From the NCBI RefSeq assembly GCF_002127325.2, contig NC_035435.2, positions 133,216,904 through 133,280,903 of the forward strand: a stretch of 64,000 nt of DNA. The letters are read 5' to 3'. Positions 45,044 through 57,228 of this stretch are shown one piece after another; within the stretch, counting starts at the first letter, position 1, and each line of letters starts with the position of its first letter. The translations under genes and the position numbers were made by a program. The stretch comes from Helianthus annuus. Its lineage: Eukaryota; Streptophyta; Magnoliopsida; Asterales; Asteraceae. The notes under the pieces were generated by a model. The model worked only from the letters and a program-made list of their open reading frames with translations. It searched no databases and was not told where the DNA came from.

Positions 45044-46276
45044 TTAATGACCCCTTCTCTTGGACTTCCCCTTGAGCAAGTCTGACAGACCCTTGTAGAA
45101 GCCTCGGTTGCTTTCGCGGTCTTCACGGACCTCTTGCTCGACTCGGTTCAACCGGTCGAGAACCTCATGCTGGCGCTTTGGCGGGATAAGCTGTGGCTGC
45201 GACGGCTAGTATAGAGGTTGAGGAGGTGGTGGACGCTGGTACCCATAAGTTGGGTAACCAGTGGTCCAAAGACCACCATAAGGTCCCTCTGGGTGACGTG
45301 CGTTGTAGTCCCATGGCTCCTGATATGGGTCCACATTTGCATAGTCGAACTGGGTATGAGCCGGCTGCTCAAAAGGGTTGTACGCCGCTAAGCCGGCGTA
45401 AGCAGGTATTGAGTTGTCAAAACCCAACGGAGGTGCCATAGGCACTGAGTTGACCTCTGGAATGGGGTTTGATGGACCCCCCATTTGCGGTTCTTCTTCT
45501 TCTTCCTGGAGTGGCGGATAATGACTGCCACTCGATGGTTGGGGAGTGCTGATGCGGACTCCCCCTCGCACGGACATCCGTACGTTTGACCTTCTCCGCC
45601 TCGGTGGCTCCGGAGGCTGTTGTTGCTTCACTGGTGGTGGTGGTGGCGGAGTTCTTGCCACGAAACGAGAATCCTGAGAAGGATCCTGTTGCTGTTGCTG
45701 CTGCTGCTGCTGATACGGGGACGAGTGGTGAGAGGGGGTAAAATACCAGTCAATGTTCCGGAATCTCTCCCCGTAGCTGTCCGGACCGCGATAAGGCGAT
45801 GCGTGAAATGAAGACCTATCTGAGATCTCGATGGGGTGGTTTGGCATTCCGGATGCTGGTTCCACGGGGTCCGTGTCTTCATCCATATCGTCAGCATGGT
45901 CTCCTGAGAAATGATCCTCAGGTCCTAGTGGGTTGAATCCCACGGGTTCTGGAAAGATGTTGGCCGGGTTGAACCGGCTTTGGAAGACTGGGGTTGGGTC
46001 GTCATATGAATGGTGAGAATTGGACCTTTGCAATGGTATGAAAGAGGGTGGTTGATTATTGGGCTCATTCTCTGATTGGGGCCCAAAGGAATGTAAGTAA
46101 GAAGGTGAGGAGCTGAGGGAGACCGATCGCCTCCCGGGCTCAACATAGAGCCTCCACGGCTCTTGTGGGCTCGTACTCATCGTGATGGAAGGTGTTCGCC
46201 GGTGTGAGGGCCCGACTTCATGATCGTGGCTCGTGAAAGGAGCATTTCCTCGTCCGCGTCTCATTCGTGGTGGCAT
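45044..46276 (-). pseudogene. Extra ORF upstream of gag in element D, Pro/Gln-rich, unknown function
   Basis: From ATG 46276 (MPPRMRRGRG) it runs 356 codons to a TAG at 45206-45208. The same frame continues 53 codons to TAA at 45044, with a basic, helical tail (HEVLDRLNRVEQEVRED). Composition is disordered: Ser/Pro/His/Tyr-rich, a poly-Gln run (45690-45714), a poly-Pro run, an acidic run, RRRRS, and repeats of aromatic/Pro (YGGLWTTGYPTYGYQRP). It is in sense orientation between the primer site and gag. No domain recognised. An in-frame upstream extension to 46405 has a hydrophobic start but no support as the true start. It could be a nuclear, RNA-binding or condensate-type accessory protein; that is speculation. 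Confidence 0.6.
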
Positions 46277-46457
46277 GATTAGACCAGTCAACAAAATGAT
46301 ACAGCAACACATATATATAAAATAAAATAAAGACAAAATGAAATAAAACAAAACAGAGTTTGTCCTATGTTCTTTGTCTAGACTCGGAACTCGAGGAATG
46401 TGCATTTATTTAACTGAGATTAAACACAGAAGGCTAGTGTTTAATTCACTCAGCGTT

Positions 46458-46470
46458 GGCTCTGATACCA
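46458..46470 (-). promoter_or_regulatory. Element D primer-binding site (initiator Met tRNA)
   Basis: GGCTCTGATACCA on the plus strand, three bases inside the right LTR. Confidence 0.94.
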
Positions 46471-46473
46471 ACC

Positions 46474-49400
46474 TGTCACACCCCTATTTTCCACGTGTCA
46501 CCGGTGGGCCCGGTGGGGGTTCCGTGACGTAGTTGATATCGTCATAGTCAAACATACAATATATAAATGCACAGCGGAAGCAAAGAAGATTTATTTCAAC
46601 TTAATAATATTGTAATATCCAAGTATCACAAAATAGTCGAAATAGATCCACAGGCGGATCCAAACATAAAGGAAACTTTATTTCAACAGACTTCATGCAT
46701 CCTAAGCTTGCGAGACTTCTACGGATGCTAAGGAGTGGCCAGCCTATTACGCGTAGTACCTGCACTTAGCCTTTTTGGAAAATACGTCAGTTTACACTGG
46801 TAAATACAATTTAACTGACTCATTTTGAAAATGTTTAAAATTGATTTAGATGCTCGTGGCACAAAACTTTTTATAACTTGGGATAATTATTTGCTTAATA
46901 ATCTTGTAAAAGAATTACATGTCTGTTATGCGTTCAGTTGCCCAGATCGTGCCGGGTTAAAGATTAATAGACACACCACTTAATATAATTCCGCCGCGAG
47001 ACTTCTCTCGACCGACGATTATACTTATTGAAATGCACTACGGGTGTACGCCTACACCCGTGTGCTAAGGTTGTGGCCATTCTTTGAATGGTGCCAAGGA
47101 TATCCGGGACATGGTCATTAAACCCCCAAAGGCGTTAAACAAACAAAACAACATTTTTAAACGGGTTAATTTGACAACACTTAACCACCGACTGATTAAG
47201 GTCAATTCCCCGACCAAGCGGTATTTTATATACCGTACCCCAAGCCCGTATAGGGAAAATAAGTTAAACGTATTTACCTGAGCAAAGTATAATTCAAATA
47301 CAACGAGTGCACGTAGCTTTTATTGGGCTCCTAGATCTGGAAATTTAGGTTTTAATAACCTATTAGAATCCTAACGGGTCTTAAGCTTAGACCGGTTAGT
47401 ATTATAAAGATTACGGTCTTAAACGCACGATAAGGTGAAGACCGTTTTAGAATGTGGTTTTGACCCAACAAGCTTGCGTGCTTGTTTAATATGGATAAAA
47501 TAATCACATTCTGGATTTTGAGACCCAAATGATATGGTTTGACCCGTTTCGGCTAATATGGCCAAACTAGTCACATAAGCCGATCCGAACGCGTAAAGTG
47601 CGTAACGAGTAACCATAAGAGTCAAATACAAGTTTCTGAAGTTAATATGCCTAAAATATGTTGTGATATCAGAATGATACCTTCCATTATGCCCCAAATG
47701 GTTTTAAACCAAAACTATGCCTCATAAGGGCATTTTGGTCATTTTAAAGGGTGTAAAAGAGTTTAGATACTAATCTGAGTTACAGGTCTGAATAAATCAG
47801 TAAGTATACTCATTTTATCATGTTATATCAGTAGGATATCAATTATATGTGAAATTTATAACATATAACCATTCTATGCTCCGTAGGGGCATTTTGGTAA
47901 TTTCACATAGGCCTAAAGAGTCAAAACTGGAAATCTGAATTAATTTATTTCCCTACTGTTCAAAATATAAAGTTTTACTAATTACATCAGTAAGTTCAAC
48001 CCCTTATGCTTAACAAGGTTCTAGTGCATACTTATGTGCTAAAAACGCTTAAAAAGGCGATTTGGAGCCATTTCCTGGTTTTCTGTAAAAAGCTGATATT
48101 TTTAATATTCCAGCAGGCTCAAAATAATTTATTTAACATAACAAATCAGTAGAAAAAGGTTTGGGGTCAAAAGGATTTGTAAAACTCATTTTATGGCTTA
48201 AAAGGGCAAAACCGGCATAAACCGAATAATCTTAGAACACTAAGTTATGCTCAGCCTAAAAATAAATAAAAATCTCCAAAAATCCCCAAATATTATTTTA
48301 TAACAGTAGGTATAAGGTTTTGTATAAAAATTCGGGTTTAGATAGGCTATATGTAATTTACGCCATTTATTTACTAAAGAAGCCTTAATTTACGCTAATG
48401 AGCATAACTCTTATTCTACACCTGAAACTGATCTCAAATTTTAAGTGCAAGTTTATAAATCAGTAGCTAAGGTGTCTACCCTTTTACATTTTCAAAAATC
48501 ACTTTTTAAGGTCATTTGGGCATAATGGTCAACATATAAGCGATTAACGGAAACATGCATGTGAATAGGATATCTAATGAAGCAAGTTGTATAATCTCAG
48601 AGAGTTATACTAACATGCAAATAGGTCCAAAAGAAGCTCTAAGGCAATCCTAATCTTGGCTTAAACGGGTCAGAACTGATAGTCAAAGCAATAGTCAAAC
48701 TATGCGACTTTCGGCTCCGAACCGAGCCTAAACTGAAAATTGTCGAGTTGAACATGTTGGAACATGTTCTTACATTAATTACCAAGTTATTTTAATGATC
48801 AAACAGGTTGCATGTATCCTACATTGCTAATTATGCATTAATTCGCAAATAACCTTTCTGTTGACTTTTTATAATAAGCTTTGACTCGACAATTAACATA
48901 GTTAGAATGGGAATCTGGAAATACCCTTTTAAGGGTTTGTTACCCACATAATTACCTACTTAAAGGTACTTTTAATTCGTGATTTGACTGAGCACATTTT
49001 AATTAATCACGAAGTCAAACCTTAATTACGACGGTTTGACTTTTAGCTAATTAACTAAGCTAAAACGAATTTAGAAGGGTTAAGCTTACTTACAAGAGTC
49101 CTAATTAGGATTAGGGATGCTAAGAATGCTTGTGGCTGACCAGAGGAGCTCCAGAAGTTAGCTTATGAGAGTTTGCAAAAGCAAGTGTTCACAAGTTGTA
49201 ACATGCTTCCTCTTATATAGCATTCATGGATGAATTTGATGATGCCACAAGAGTCTACAGGTGATACAAGATCATTACAGGTGCCCCCTATGCATGAAAT
49301 ACCATTGGGGCAGCCCCTGGTATAAGAAACAAACGTTTAAAGTCGGTTAACAGCCTTAACAGGCACCTGTGCACGTTTTTCTGATACTGGCACCCTGACG

Positions 49401-50057
49401 CGTCCCGCATAAGCCTGTAAGGGGGGCTTACGCGGGTCGCCTGACCTGTCAGAACCAGCCAAACAAGTTTCATTCCTTGCATTTTTGGTCCCTGGTCCTT
49501 TGTAACGTGATTTTAAGCTTCTAAATTGCTATTTCAGCCCTCTAACTTGATTTTTAAGGGCCTTGGGACTTTTAGTAACTTGGTTAGGTCCTTGACTAAC
49601 CTTGTAACCACTCATAAGGCCTTAGAATTCAATGTTGACGCTTTTAACCCCTCGTACACGAATTTGATCATAACTTTCTCATACGATAACGAAACTTTAT
49701 GAAATTTTAACCACATATTCTAGTGAGTATATTTTATCGTTACAAAGCTTTGGGTCTGCCAAAAGGTCACTCAGAGGTATACTTTGCACATGTTGACACA
49801 TTTAGCCCCTGCAGTTTGTAATTCCTCACTTTCTTTCATATTTAGCTTCGTATGATCCATGATTTATTCGTTTGGAGGTATAAACATTATGTAGGGCTAT
49901 GTTTGAATATATTTATCAATTGTTGACACTTTGGACCCTTATATTCACCTAGTTTCCCCGTTTGTCAACTTTAGTCCCTTTAAAGTATTCTTTCTCACGT
50001 TCAGAGCTTATGACACGTGTTCATACATTATTGGACATGAATTTTCAAGGTGTTACA
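46474..50057 (-). repeat. Element D 5' LTR (right)
   Basis: 3584 bp. TATA box at 49210-49221 (GCTATATAAGAG on the minus strand), followed about 50 bp on by a CATTCATGG/CTCTTGTGGC-type leader. Non-coding throughout. Confidence 0.95.
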
Positions 50058-50062
50058 TGATT

Positions 50063-50930
50063 CCTGTTCAATCAGGAGAACCAAGTAAGGACCGAGTTTC
50101 CATGGTTTAACTCGTCATCAAAATACCTCGATAAAGCTACAAAACAATCGAAACAACCAAGTGTGAGACGAATAGGCCGACCTGGTCAAGGTGCCGACCG
50201 ATCGAATAGTTAGCCGATCGGGCATCCAGTCGAATGACCGGTCAGCCAAACGGCTAGCACTTGGGTCCCACTCAGCCAACCTACCTGAAGCTTAAGTATT
50301 GAAAGAAGTGCTAACCGATCGGACTACCAGCCGATCGGATTACTCTTCGTATCATGGGATACTTGAACTTCAAAGCTTAATCGATTTTCAACATATTCGA
50401 CACGTTAGGAATGTCATCCGATCGAACTGTAGTCCGAACGCGTGACATCCTGCTGGGAACTTGTCTTGCTGAATTACCAATCAGTCGGGTTGTTAGCCGA
50501 TCGAACGATTGACCGATTGACCGACCTGAAGGGGTAAGGATACTTCAATGTTTTCAAATGCTGCAACTAAAACTTCAAAAGTCAAGTCATCATGCGTCCT
50601 CAAGAAAGAAACCATCCACTCGGACGACCAAGCCGACCAAGCGGATTGTAACTTCCATGGACAGCCGGCTGATCGGACTACTGACCGATCAACCAGCTGA
50701 CCGATCCAACGACTCTTATGTGTGTGTCATGGAACTATTTCTACTTGTGTGTGTGTACTATCGCCTTGGTTATGTGCTGTCAATTCGCGCCAGTTTTCGA
50801 AATGCTCTCGTATGTCAACTCAAAAAAAAAAAATCGAACGCTCGCTCTTTTGTCACTATTACCGAGACTTCCATTCGCATTCAATCGCCATCGACAATAC
50901 TGGTGGATTAATTTTGGGACGAAATTTCCT
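50063..50930 (+). repeat. Element C 3' non-coding region with GATCGG motif cluster
   Basis: Many scattered GCCGATCGG, GACCGATC and AGCCGATCGAA motifs (50170-50710) resemble the 20-bp units of the C LTR. There is no ORF; the Arg/Thr-rich frame at 50558-50911 has no domain. A partial palindrome TTTTGGGACGAAATTT lies at about 50912-50927. Confidence 0.5.
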
Positions 50931-50944
50931 AAAGTAGGGGAGAC
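50931..50944 (+). promoter_or_regulatory. Element C polypurine tract
   Basis: AAAGTAGGGGAGAC immediately before the 3' LTR. Confidence 0.8.
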
Positions 50945-52250
50945 TGTAACAACCCGCACTTTTGTGCGTTGTTACTACTCGCTATACTTTTTACGCCAAG
51001 CACCGGAGATTCAGATCATAATGTATCAATATCTATTATAATGCTATATCTCAGTATTTTCAATATCAAATCACATCAAACATACCAACGCTCGCGATGA
51101 CATCAAGAGAGGACCGATACTACCCTCCTTGATGGCCGTGATGCGTCGCAATATTCGAAAGCGCACTCGAGGTCACGCGCAACCCGATTATCGCAAGGTG
51201 AATCGAAATATGGATAATTACGTATGGACCTATATATATATATAAATCTATAATGATAATAAATAATGATAATAGCTGTGGTGTTGGTGAAGTTAATCGA
51301 ATCGAACCAAATCAATTCAAATCGAAATCGAAAAGTGTTAACGTGTACTGATGTATAATAATAATGATGATAATAAATAAATACAAGTTTATGTACGGAC
51401 AAAACTATCGCAATGCCGAAACGAAACAACGAAGGACCAGTCGATAGGCTGGGCCGGCCGAACGGCCAGCCCAGCCGATCGGTTGGGCCAGCCGAACGGC
51501 TGGGCCAGCCGATCGGACAGGCCGGCCCTCAATCCAACCAAGTTGTGTTTACTAGTTAAACACCGACTGTGAGTATACTCGAATCCCTTTTTAATCATAT
51601 TTTGGGTGTAACATACGTTTACAATGAATCAAGCAAATCAAATGTGTTTAATCAATCAAGCAAATCGAATGTGTTCAATCAATCAATCTATCACTTGCGA
51701 ATGACTTATGCATAGTTACACGTGATGCTAGTATGTATGCGCTAGGACTTTTACTCGCGGAGTCCTGCCTTAACTAGTTTGGATCTGTAGCACCCGACGG
51801 GGTCTAGTTTAGGTGTTCGAGCAATCGAGAATCTAAGCCGTAGAGACAAAGCTGGAGCATTAGTCTTGTAGTGCGTATGTTGTGTATCTCGTTATGTATA
51901 TAGGAATTCGCAGCACTTGTTTTTATCTATTATGCTACTATCAAAACTTGTATACTCGCCAGTACCCTTCGTACTGACGTTATTTTTAACGTATGTTGCA
52001 GGTATATAAGTCGAAGTCTACATCAAATCAAGCTAGGAAGTCTAGAAACCCACATAAAATCTAGGTTGTCGGATTTGTATTGTTCGAGAGGACAAGAAAT
52101 CTGTGATAACTTATGTGATTGTAATGTTGTTAGTATGGGATAACAAATGTAATAATTATTATCGCAATATAGTTGTTATGGATTCTCTTGCGCAATCTGA
52201 TTCGCCTAGTGCCGCGCCCCGATGATTCCGCCATCGGTTGGGGTGTGACA
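50945..52250 (+). repeat. Element C 3' LTR, about 1 kb shorter than its partner
   Basis: 1306 bp. It follows the 5' LTR closely to about 51523, then jumps to the part equivalent to 28494 onwards (CTCAATCCAACCAAGTTG). The TATA box and the main GATCGG tandem array are missing. Confidence 0.9.
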
Positions 52251-52474
52251 GTAGGGGGTAATATCACAGAAGTGCACAAAACACAGGGGGTAATATGAAA
52301 GGGCATTATAGTCATTTCAAGTTATAGTCAACAGATTAGTCAACAAATTTGAGGCCGGGGGGGTAAGGTTGCAACATAACAGCAAACAATGGGGGGTAAA
52401 ATTGCAATTATTTCCTTAGGGGGGTAAGGGTGCCAATGACCCCTAATCTCTTGGGGTAAAATTGCAGTTTACTC
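52251..52474. mobile_element. Right TIR of the split TIR element
   Basis: It matches the inverted left TIR, including TTTGAGGC, GTAAGGTTGCA, GGGGTAAAATTGCAATTATT and AATTGCAGTTTACTC. It resumes directly after element C. Confidence 0.8.
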
Positions 52475-52557
<83 letters not shown>

Positions 52558-52627
52558 GTAATAATAGTAATAAATAATAATAATAATAATGATAATAATA
52601 ATAATAATAATAATAATAATTATAACA

Positions 52628-52680
<53 letters not shown>

Positions 52681-52700
52681 TAACAATAACAATAATAATA
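52475..52700. repeat. (TAA)n microsatellite, right flank of the TIR element
   Basis: About 225 bp of TAA/AAT with TAG, TGA and AAC variants. Tyr- or Leu-only frames are artefacts. Confidence 0.95.
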
Positions 52701-53644
52701 AAACATATGCACATTTAAAAAAACGATGTTATATCTAGTCCCGGCAAACGGGTCGGGCCGGCGGTCGGGTACGGTCTTTGACCCATGACGATATTTTATG
52801 AAATGAATTTTGTGTATTATAAAATGTCAAATTTTTCATTTATCAATTATTATTATGTTTTTAATTATTTTTCACTTGTCATTTATTAACCGTAACGCAA
52901 TAAATACACGAAACATCGTTTTATATTAATACACAAAACATGTCATTTTAGTACAAAATGTAACGACTAAACCCTAAACCCTAAATCGCTAACTGTTACA
53001 TATTCTTAAATTCTTGCAAACTGTATCGGTTATTCAGATCTCTATTCGGTCACCATATTGTTGCTATCAAGTTTAAGGACGCGTTCCACGGTAAACGTGC
53101 TTTCCGCTTCCCCATTACCACATGAAGAACCTCCGACCTGATCTGGCGCTCCCTCGTTGTTGCTGAAGAATTCTCAGTAACCGGTTCCACAGCATGAAGA
53201 ACCAATCCATACAGAAGGAGTTCTCCCTCGAGGTTGCTGACGCAGAAGCATTGTCGTTGGTGGAGGTGGAAGAACATTCCAGTTCACCCTCACAGTCACC
53301 GGTAAATATCTACTTCCACCGTCACAGATTGTGGGTGTAGAAGCATTGTCGTTGGTGGACGTTCCGGTGCATGAATCTGGAATACGAACGCAGTTAAGCG
53401 TTTGAATCTGAAATATGAACGCAGTGTGCTTCTCCATAAGGATTACGCTACCACCACCGTCAAAACACCGACTTTCGATATCCTATTAATAAAACATACA
53501 ATTATAGCATTAGACCCGACATCCGAAAATATATTGTTAAACATAATAAATATAATAATTAAAAAAACATATGCACATTTAAAAAAACGATGATATAAGT
53601 CTACACCCGGCAAACGTGTTGGGCCGGGGGTCGGGTAGGGTTAC
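52701..53644. repeat. Second copy of the 2640-3330 repeat, with an internal duplication
   Basis: AAACATATGCACATTTAAAA followed by an ACGATG block and CCCGGCAAACG.GT.GGGCCGG occurs at 52701-52770 and 53567-53635. Between them lies the block homologous to 2640-3330 with ACTAAACCCTAAACCCTAAA. Minus frames 53277-53050 (75 codons) and 53437-53174 (87 codons) have no recognised domain. GAAGCATTGTCGTTGGTGGA is present twice (about 53238 and 53341). The piece is interrupted by element E at GTTAC. Confidence 0.55.
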
Positions 53645-55338
53645 TGATGCATGTGTAGTGTATATATAATTTAGATGTATAATTAAGCCGTTTTTACACC
53701 TTTAGCCAAGTTTTAAATTTATAAAACACGATATTCACTAACACTAAACACACATATGGGCAAGTGCACCCATCGTGGACGTAGTATAGTGTTGGTATGA
53801 TACCGAGGTCGTCCAAGGACACAAGAGCTTTTAATACCGGTTTATCCTCAACGTCTAATCAAATCAAAAAGTGAGAAAAATGTTTTTAAGCTAAGAAAAT
53901 AAAAACTAACTAAATGCTGAAAAATAAAATAAAAATAAAAAACAGATAGACAAGATGAATCACTTGGATCCGACTCGTGTATTAGTATAACCTTTGATTA
54001 TTTCCGCACTTTTGCACTTGTTTAAGAGATTATCTTAGTTATTGTAGTAGGCCCCTCTTTTGAAGGCGACGTTACCCTCAACCCAGTAGTTTGAGTCAGC
54101 AAGGATACAATCCTAAAGGGTTGGATTATTGGAAGATAATGAATTAAGTTATTAATGCAAATTATGGTAGGCCCCGCTTTTGGCGGTGACGTTACCCTCG
54201 GCTAAGTAGTCTGAGTCAGCAGGGATACAGTCCTAAATAGCCGGGTTATAGTATTAATAGTAGTTAACTTATGAGGGGGTCAAAGAGTTTGGATCCTCGC
54301 CATCCAATACCTATGGGCATTGAAGGAGATCCTACTAAATTTGACCCAGGTCCCAAGCAGGACCTCTAAACGCTGAACAAGGGCAAGACCCTTACCAAAC
54401 CGTTCCCTTAACCCCCGACCATGTAGCCAACATACCTCCATATAGACCGTGGAGATATGAATGGTGAAAATCTTTTATTTTATATAGACAGTAAAATAAT
54501 GCCAAGACACCACGGACAAACGATAAGGAAAGATCACCTTCAACATAAGCAACTAGTTATTAAAGTCATTAATACAAAACCAAATAAAAAGTGCAAAAGA
54601 TTAAAAATAAAAAGTATTATACTAAACACTTGTCTTCACCAAGTGATGTAAGAGACTTAGGCAAACATGGCCTTGATTGTCAAGAACTCTTACTATCAAT
54701 CTTGGATCCCGAGACGACTCACACACTCTACGATGGACAATGGATGATGGTGGTGGATGATGGTGTTATGGTGGTGGTGGGTGGTGGATGAAGTGTGAGA
54801 GAGGTGGTGTGCCAAGGGATGAGATGGAATGAAACCAAGCACTCCTATTTATAGGCTGAACAGAAGGCTGGGCACGGCCCCGTGTCCGCTGGACACGCCC
54901 CCGTGCCCGTCTGACACTCTCTCTCCTCATTAATTGTAATTCGCAATTACAATTAATGTGCCTGCTGTACTTTCACCACGCCCCCGTGCTCACTGGACAC
55001 GGCCCCGTGGTGGGCAATAGAAGCTTCTACAAGTTTGTCTTTTCTGTTGCTTCTTGGGCACGGCCCCGTGCTGGCTGAGCACGGGGCGTGTTCAGGCTTC
55101 TGTTTTCTCTTCTTTGCTTTGGAGGATGCCGTTGAGGGTTCGGGCAGTCTACTTTTATTCCTTTTCTTGTACTTATGCTAGAATTAGTTGCCTTTTTGCT
55201 TCTTTTGTTAATTTGAGCTCATTTCATCCTGAAAATACAAAAGGAAGACAAAAACACTCTTTTTCCAACATTAGTACTTAAAAAGGGTTAGTTATGCCTT
55301 AATTGATGTGATTTATATGTTGCATTTTACACACATCA
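53645..55338 (-). repeat. Element E 3' LTR (left)
   Basis: 1694 bp. It contains a tandem of two diverged units of about 120 bp (from about 54047 and 54169: GTAGGCCCC.CTTTTG.CGG.GACGTTACCCTC). The TATA box reads CCTATAAATAGG on the minus strand (54844-54855). Three palindrome pairs start at 54873/54894, 54977/54998 and 55059/55080. Confidence 0.93.
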
Positions 55339-55375
55339 AATACCCCCACACTTGAACTTTTGCTTGTCCTCAAGC
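55339..55375 (-). promoter_or_regulatory. Element E polypurine tract, LTR-proximal
   Basis: AATACCCCCACACTTGAAC beside the left LTR; on the minus strand a GAGGACAAGCAAAAG block then AAGTGTGGGGGTATT. This arrangement is characteristic of Tat/Athila elements. Confidence 0.8.
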
Positions 55376-57228
55376 AAAACTCTTTAAATGTGGCTTACAC
55401 TCCCAAATGGAATTGGTAGAAGAGAAGGTTTTTGGCTTGTCATAGAATGTCGGGAATCCAAGATCTTTTTGGGCATTATTTTTATTTATTTACAATCCTA
55501 TTCGTTATGATTTATTTAGAACGTTTCATAAGATAAATTACTTACTAGGGCATAGCATGCCTTTTTTAAAATTTCATTTATATACAAGTTCACATACCTC
55601 ACGGGATAAATCACGCAACACTCGGCCGAAGGTGTATTTAGTGAATCACTCGAGAGCGGCATGGAACTTACGCCTTCCATAGGCTTGCCAAGCAATCAAT
55701 CCTCCTCCTTTTTAACTTTATACCTTTGTAACTATCAAGAGGACTTTTTGGATGAAGGGTTAGGCTTGGGATAAAGGTGGGTGGTTGAGTTAGTGGTTAG
55801 TAAAAGGGAGAAAAGCGTAAAAAGCGTCGGTTTTCGTAACACACTTTGTTTTTAGTGACTTTTTATTTTGAAGTATTTCTCCAAACAAGCTTTTGTTTGT
55901 GTAGCTTTGTTTGTTTTTAACTTCATCATCATTTTTTTTAGTCACATAAAAGAACGAGCTTGCGAGAAACCGAGCTTGTTACTAAAATAAAGGGTGATAA
56001 ATAAAAAGGGTTTTTTTTTTGTGGGTAAAAAGGGTTTAGGGTAATGAAATGAAAGGTTTAGGCTCAAAGGGGTTAACTAGGGGGATTTTGGGTAGGTGGT
56101 AAAAAAAAATGAAAAATAATGGTGTAGAAAGAAAAATGGTTAGTCCTAATGCCTCCATCATTTACTTACTTGGGTTTAAGTTGGTAAGGACCGGGAATGT
56201 ATCGTCATGGCAAGTTCTAGAGTTGTAAGAACCAAGCGGCTATTCACACAAGAAACGAAAAATGAGCATTTAGTTTAAAGATATGTATTTGTATGCTCAA
56301 TAAAGGCTCAAAACTCACTTTTTGTGGGAATGGGTTTTTATGTGATCAAGTATATATAATCGAATTTTACTAGACTTGTTATGCCGTTTCATAATTTTCT
56401 TATGTTGGTTCTTGTTATCACGACGCTCTCGGTTGTAAATTTCATAAAAATATAACCTTTTTAGAACTTGTTATTCCCAAATTAAACCAAGACAAGTAAA
56501 AAAATGAAAAGTTTTTTTGAAAAAAATTTGGGGTGTTTAGTGGTTCCAATAGAGTTTTGTGTAAGGCTTGTAATTAGGACTTGCAAAATTTCAAAGTGTT
56601 AGCTTTCCCCCCCCCCCCCCACACTTAAATTACACATTGTCCTCAATGTGTCCCAAAAATAAATTTTTAGGTTGACTGGATGTGTAATGTGGTGTAAAAA
56701 AGCAAAGATTTATGTTACTGGCAGTCTAGACACGGCCCCGTGGGGACCGGACACGGCCCCATGTTCAGGTGCCAGTAACAAAAATTAAAGAAATGAGACA
56801 GAAGCCTGGACACGGGGGCGTGTCTGGTGAACACGGCCCGTGTCCAGTTACCTAAACTGGGCGTTTTTCTGCAGGTGGCTCAGCACGGGGCCGTGTTGGT
56901 TGAGCACGGCCCGTGTTGAGCCTTCTGTGATGGAGATTTGTGTCGGGTTGCTTCGTTCTTTGTGCATGGGGCCATTTTTCTCGTTCCCTTTTTCATCCAT
57001 TACCACCACGAGTGTGTTTTATTTATCATAAACCATCAAACCTTAGAAACCATCATATCATTGCAAACATAGAGAGACATTACATAAAAACTAAAGATGA
57101 AAATACATAAATATTAAACCATGGAGTTCTAGCCCTATGTTTTATTTTAATTAGCAAAATTTCCAAGAAGCTACTAATCTTGGTTAGATAAGGCTTTTTG
57201 AAACTCCTTCTTCCGGGTGTGGCCCTCC
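55376..57228 (-). other. Element E 3' non-coding region
   Basis: No ORF with a recognisable domain. A second purine-tract-like block is at about 56609-56655: the minus strand reads ATTGAGGACAATGTG, a short TAATTT gap, then AAGTGTGGGGGGG. Three palindrome pairs lie at 56731/56752, 56811/56832 and 56884/56905. Confidence 0.6.

Larger units (their letters stand above)
33622..50057 (-). mobile_element. Element D: Ty3/gypsy chromovirus with an extra pre-gag ORF, disabled
   Basis: LTRs of 3585 and 3584 bp (33622-37206, 46474-50057) and a perfect target duplication TGATT (33617-33621, 50058-50062). The primer site and purine tract place it on the minus strand. Order: pre-gag ORF, gag with three zinc knuckles, protease (split by a solo LTR), RT, RNase H, integrase, chromodomain. 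By eye the LTRs differ at about 30 positions (about 1%). Breaks: stop at 39294-39296, frameshift near 39165, stop at 38812-38814, changed integrase residue, and a stop in the pre-gag ORF. Confidence 0.95.
26896..52250 (+). mobile_element. Element C: gag-only (TR-GAG-like) LTR retrotransposon carrying element D
   Basis: LTRs begin TGTAACAACCCGCAC and end GGGGTGTGACA (26896-29221, 50945-52250). The flanking duplications GCAGG (26891-26895) and GTAGG (52251-52255) differ at one base. A Met-tRNA primer site follows the left LTR and a purine tract precedes the right LTR, so it reads on the plus strand. Without D it is about 8.9 kb. The only coding region is gag; I find no protease, RT or integrase motif before or after D. 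It therefore needs a helper. Confidence 0.88.
8561..52474. mobile_element. TIR transposon (non-autonomous, MULE-like), split by two LTR elements
   Basis: The left end GAGTAAACTGCAATTTTA at 8561 is matched in inverted orientation by TAAAATTGCAGTTTACTC ending at 52474. Removing elements A and C joins three pieces: 8561-8667, 25421-26895 and 52251-52474. In the joined form the TIRs align for about 340 bp (8561-8667 plus 25421-25655, against 52474-52251 plus 26895-26790), with few mismatches. The core of about 1.1 kb has no transposase. Both ends abut (TAA)n, compatible with a 9-bp target duplication but not provable inside a microsatellite. Long TIRs and a 9-bp-compatible site suggest a MULE; this is inference. 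Confidence 0.7.
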
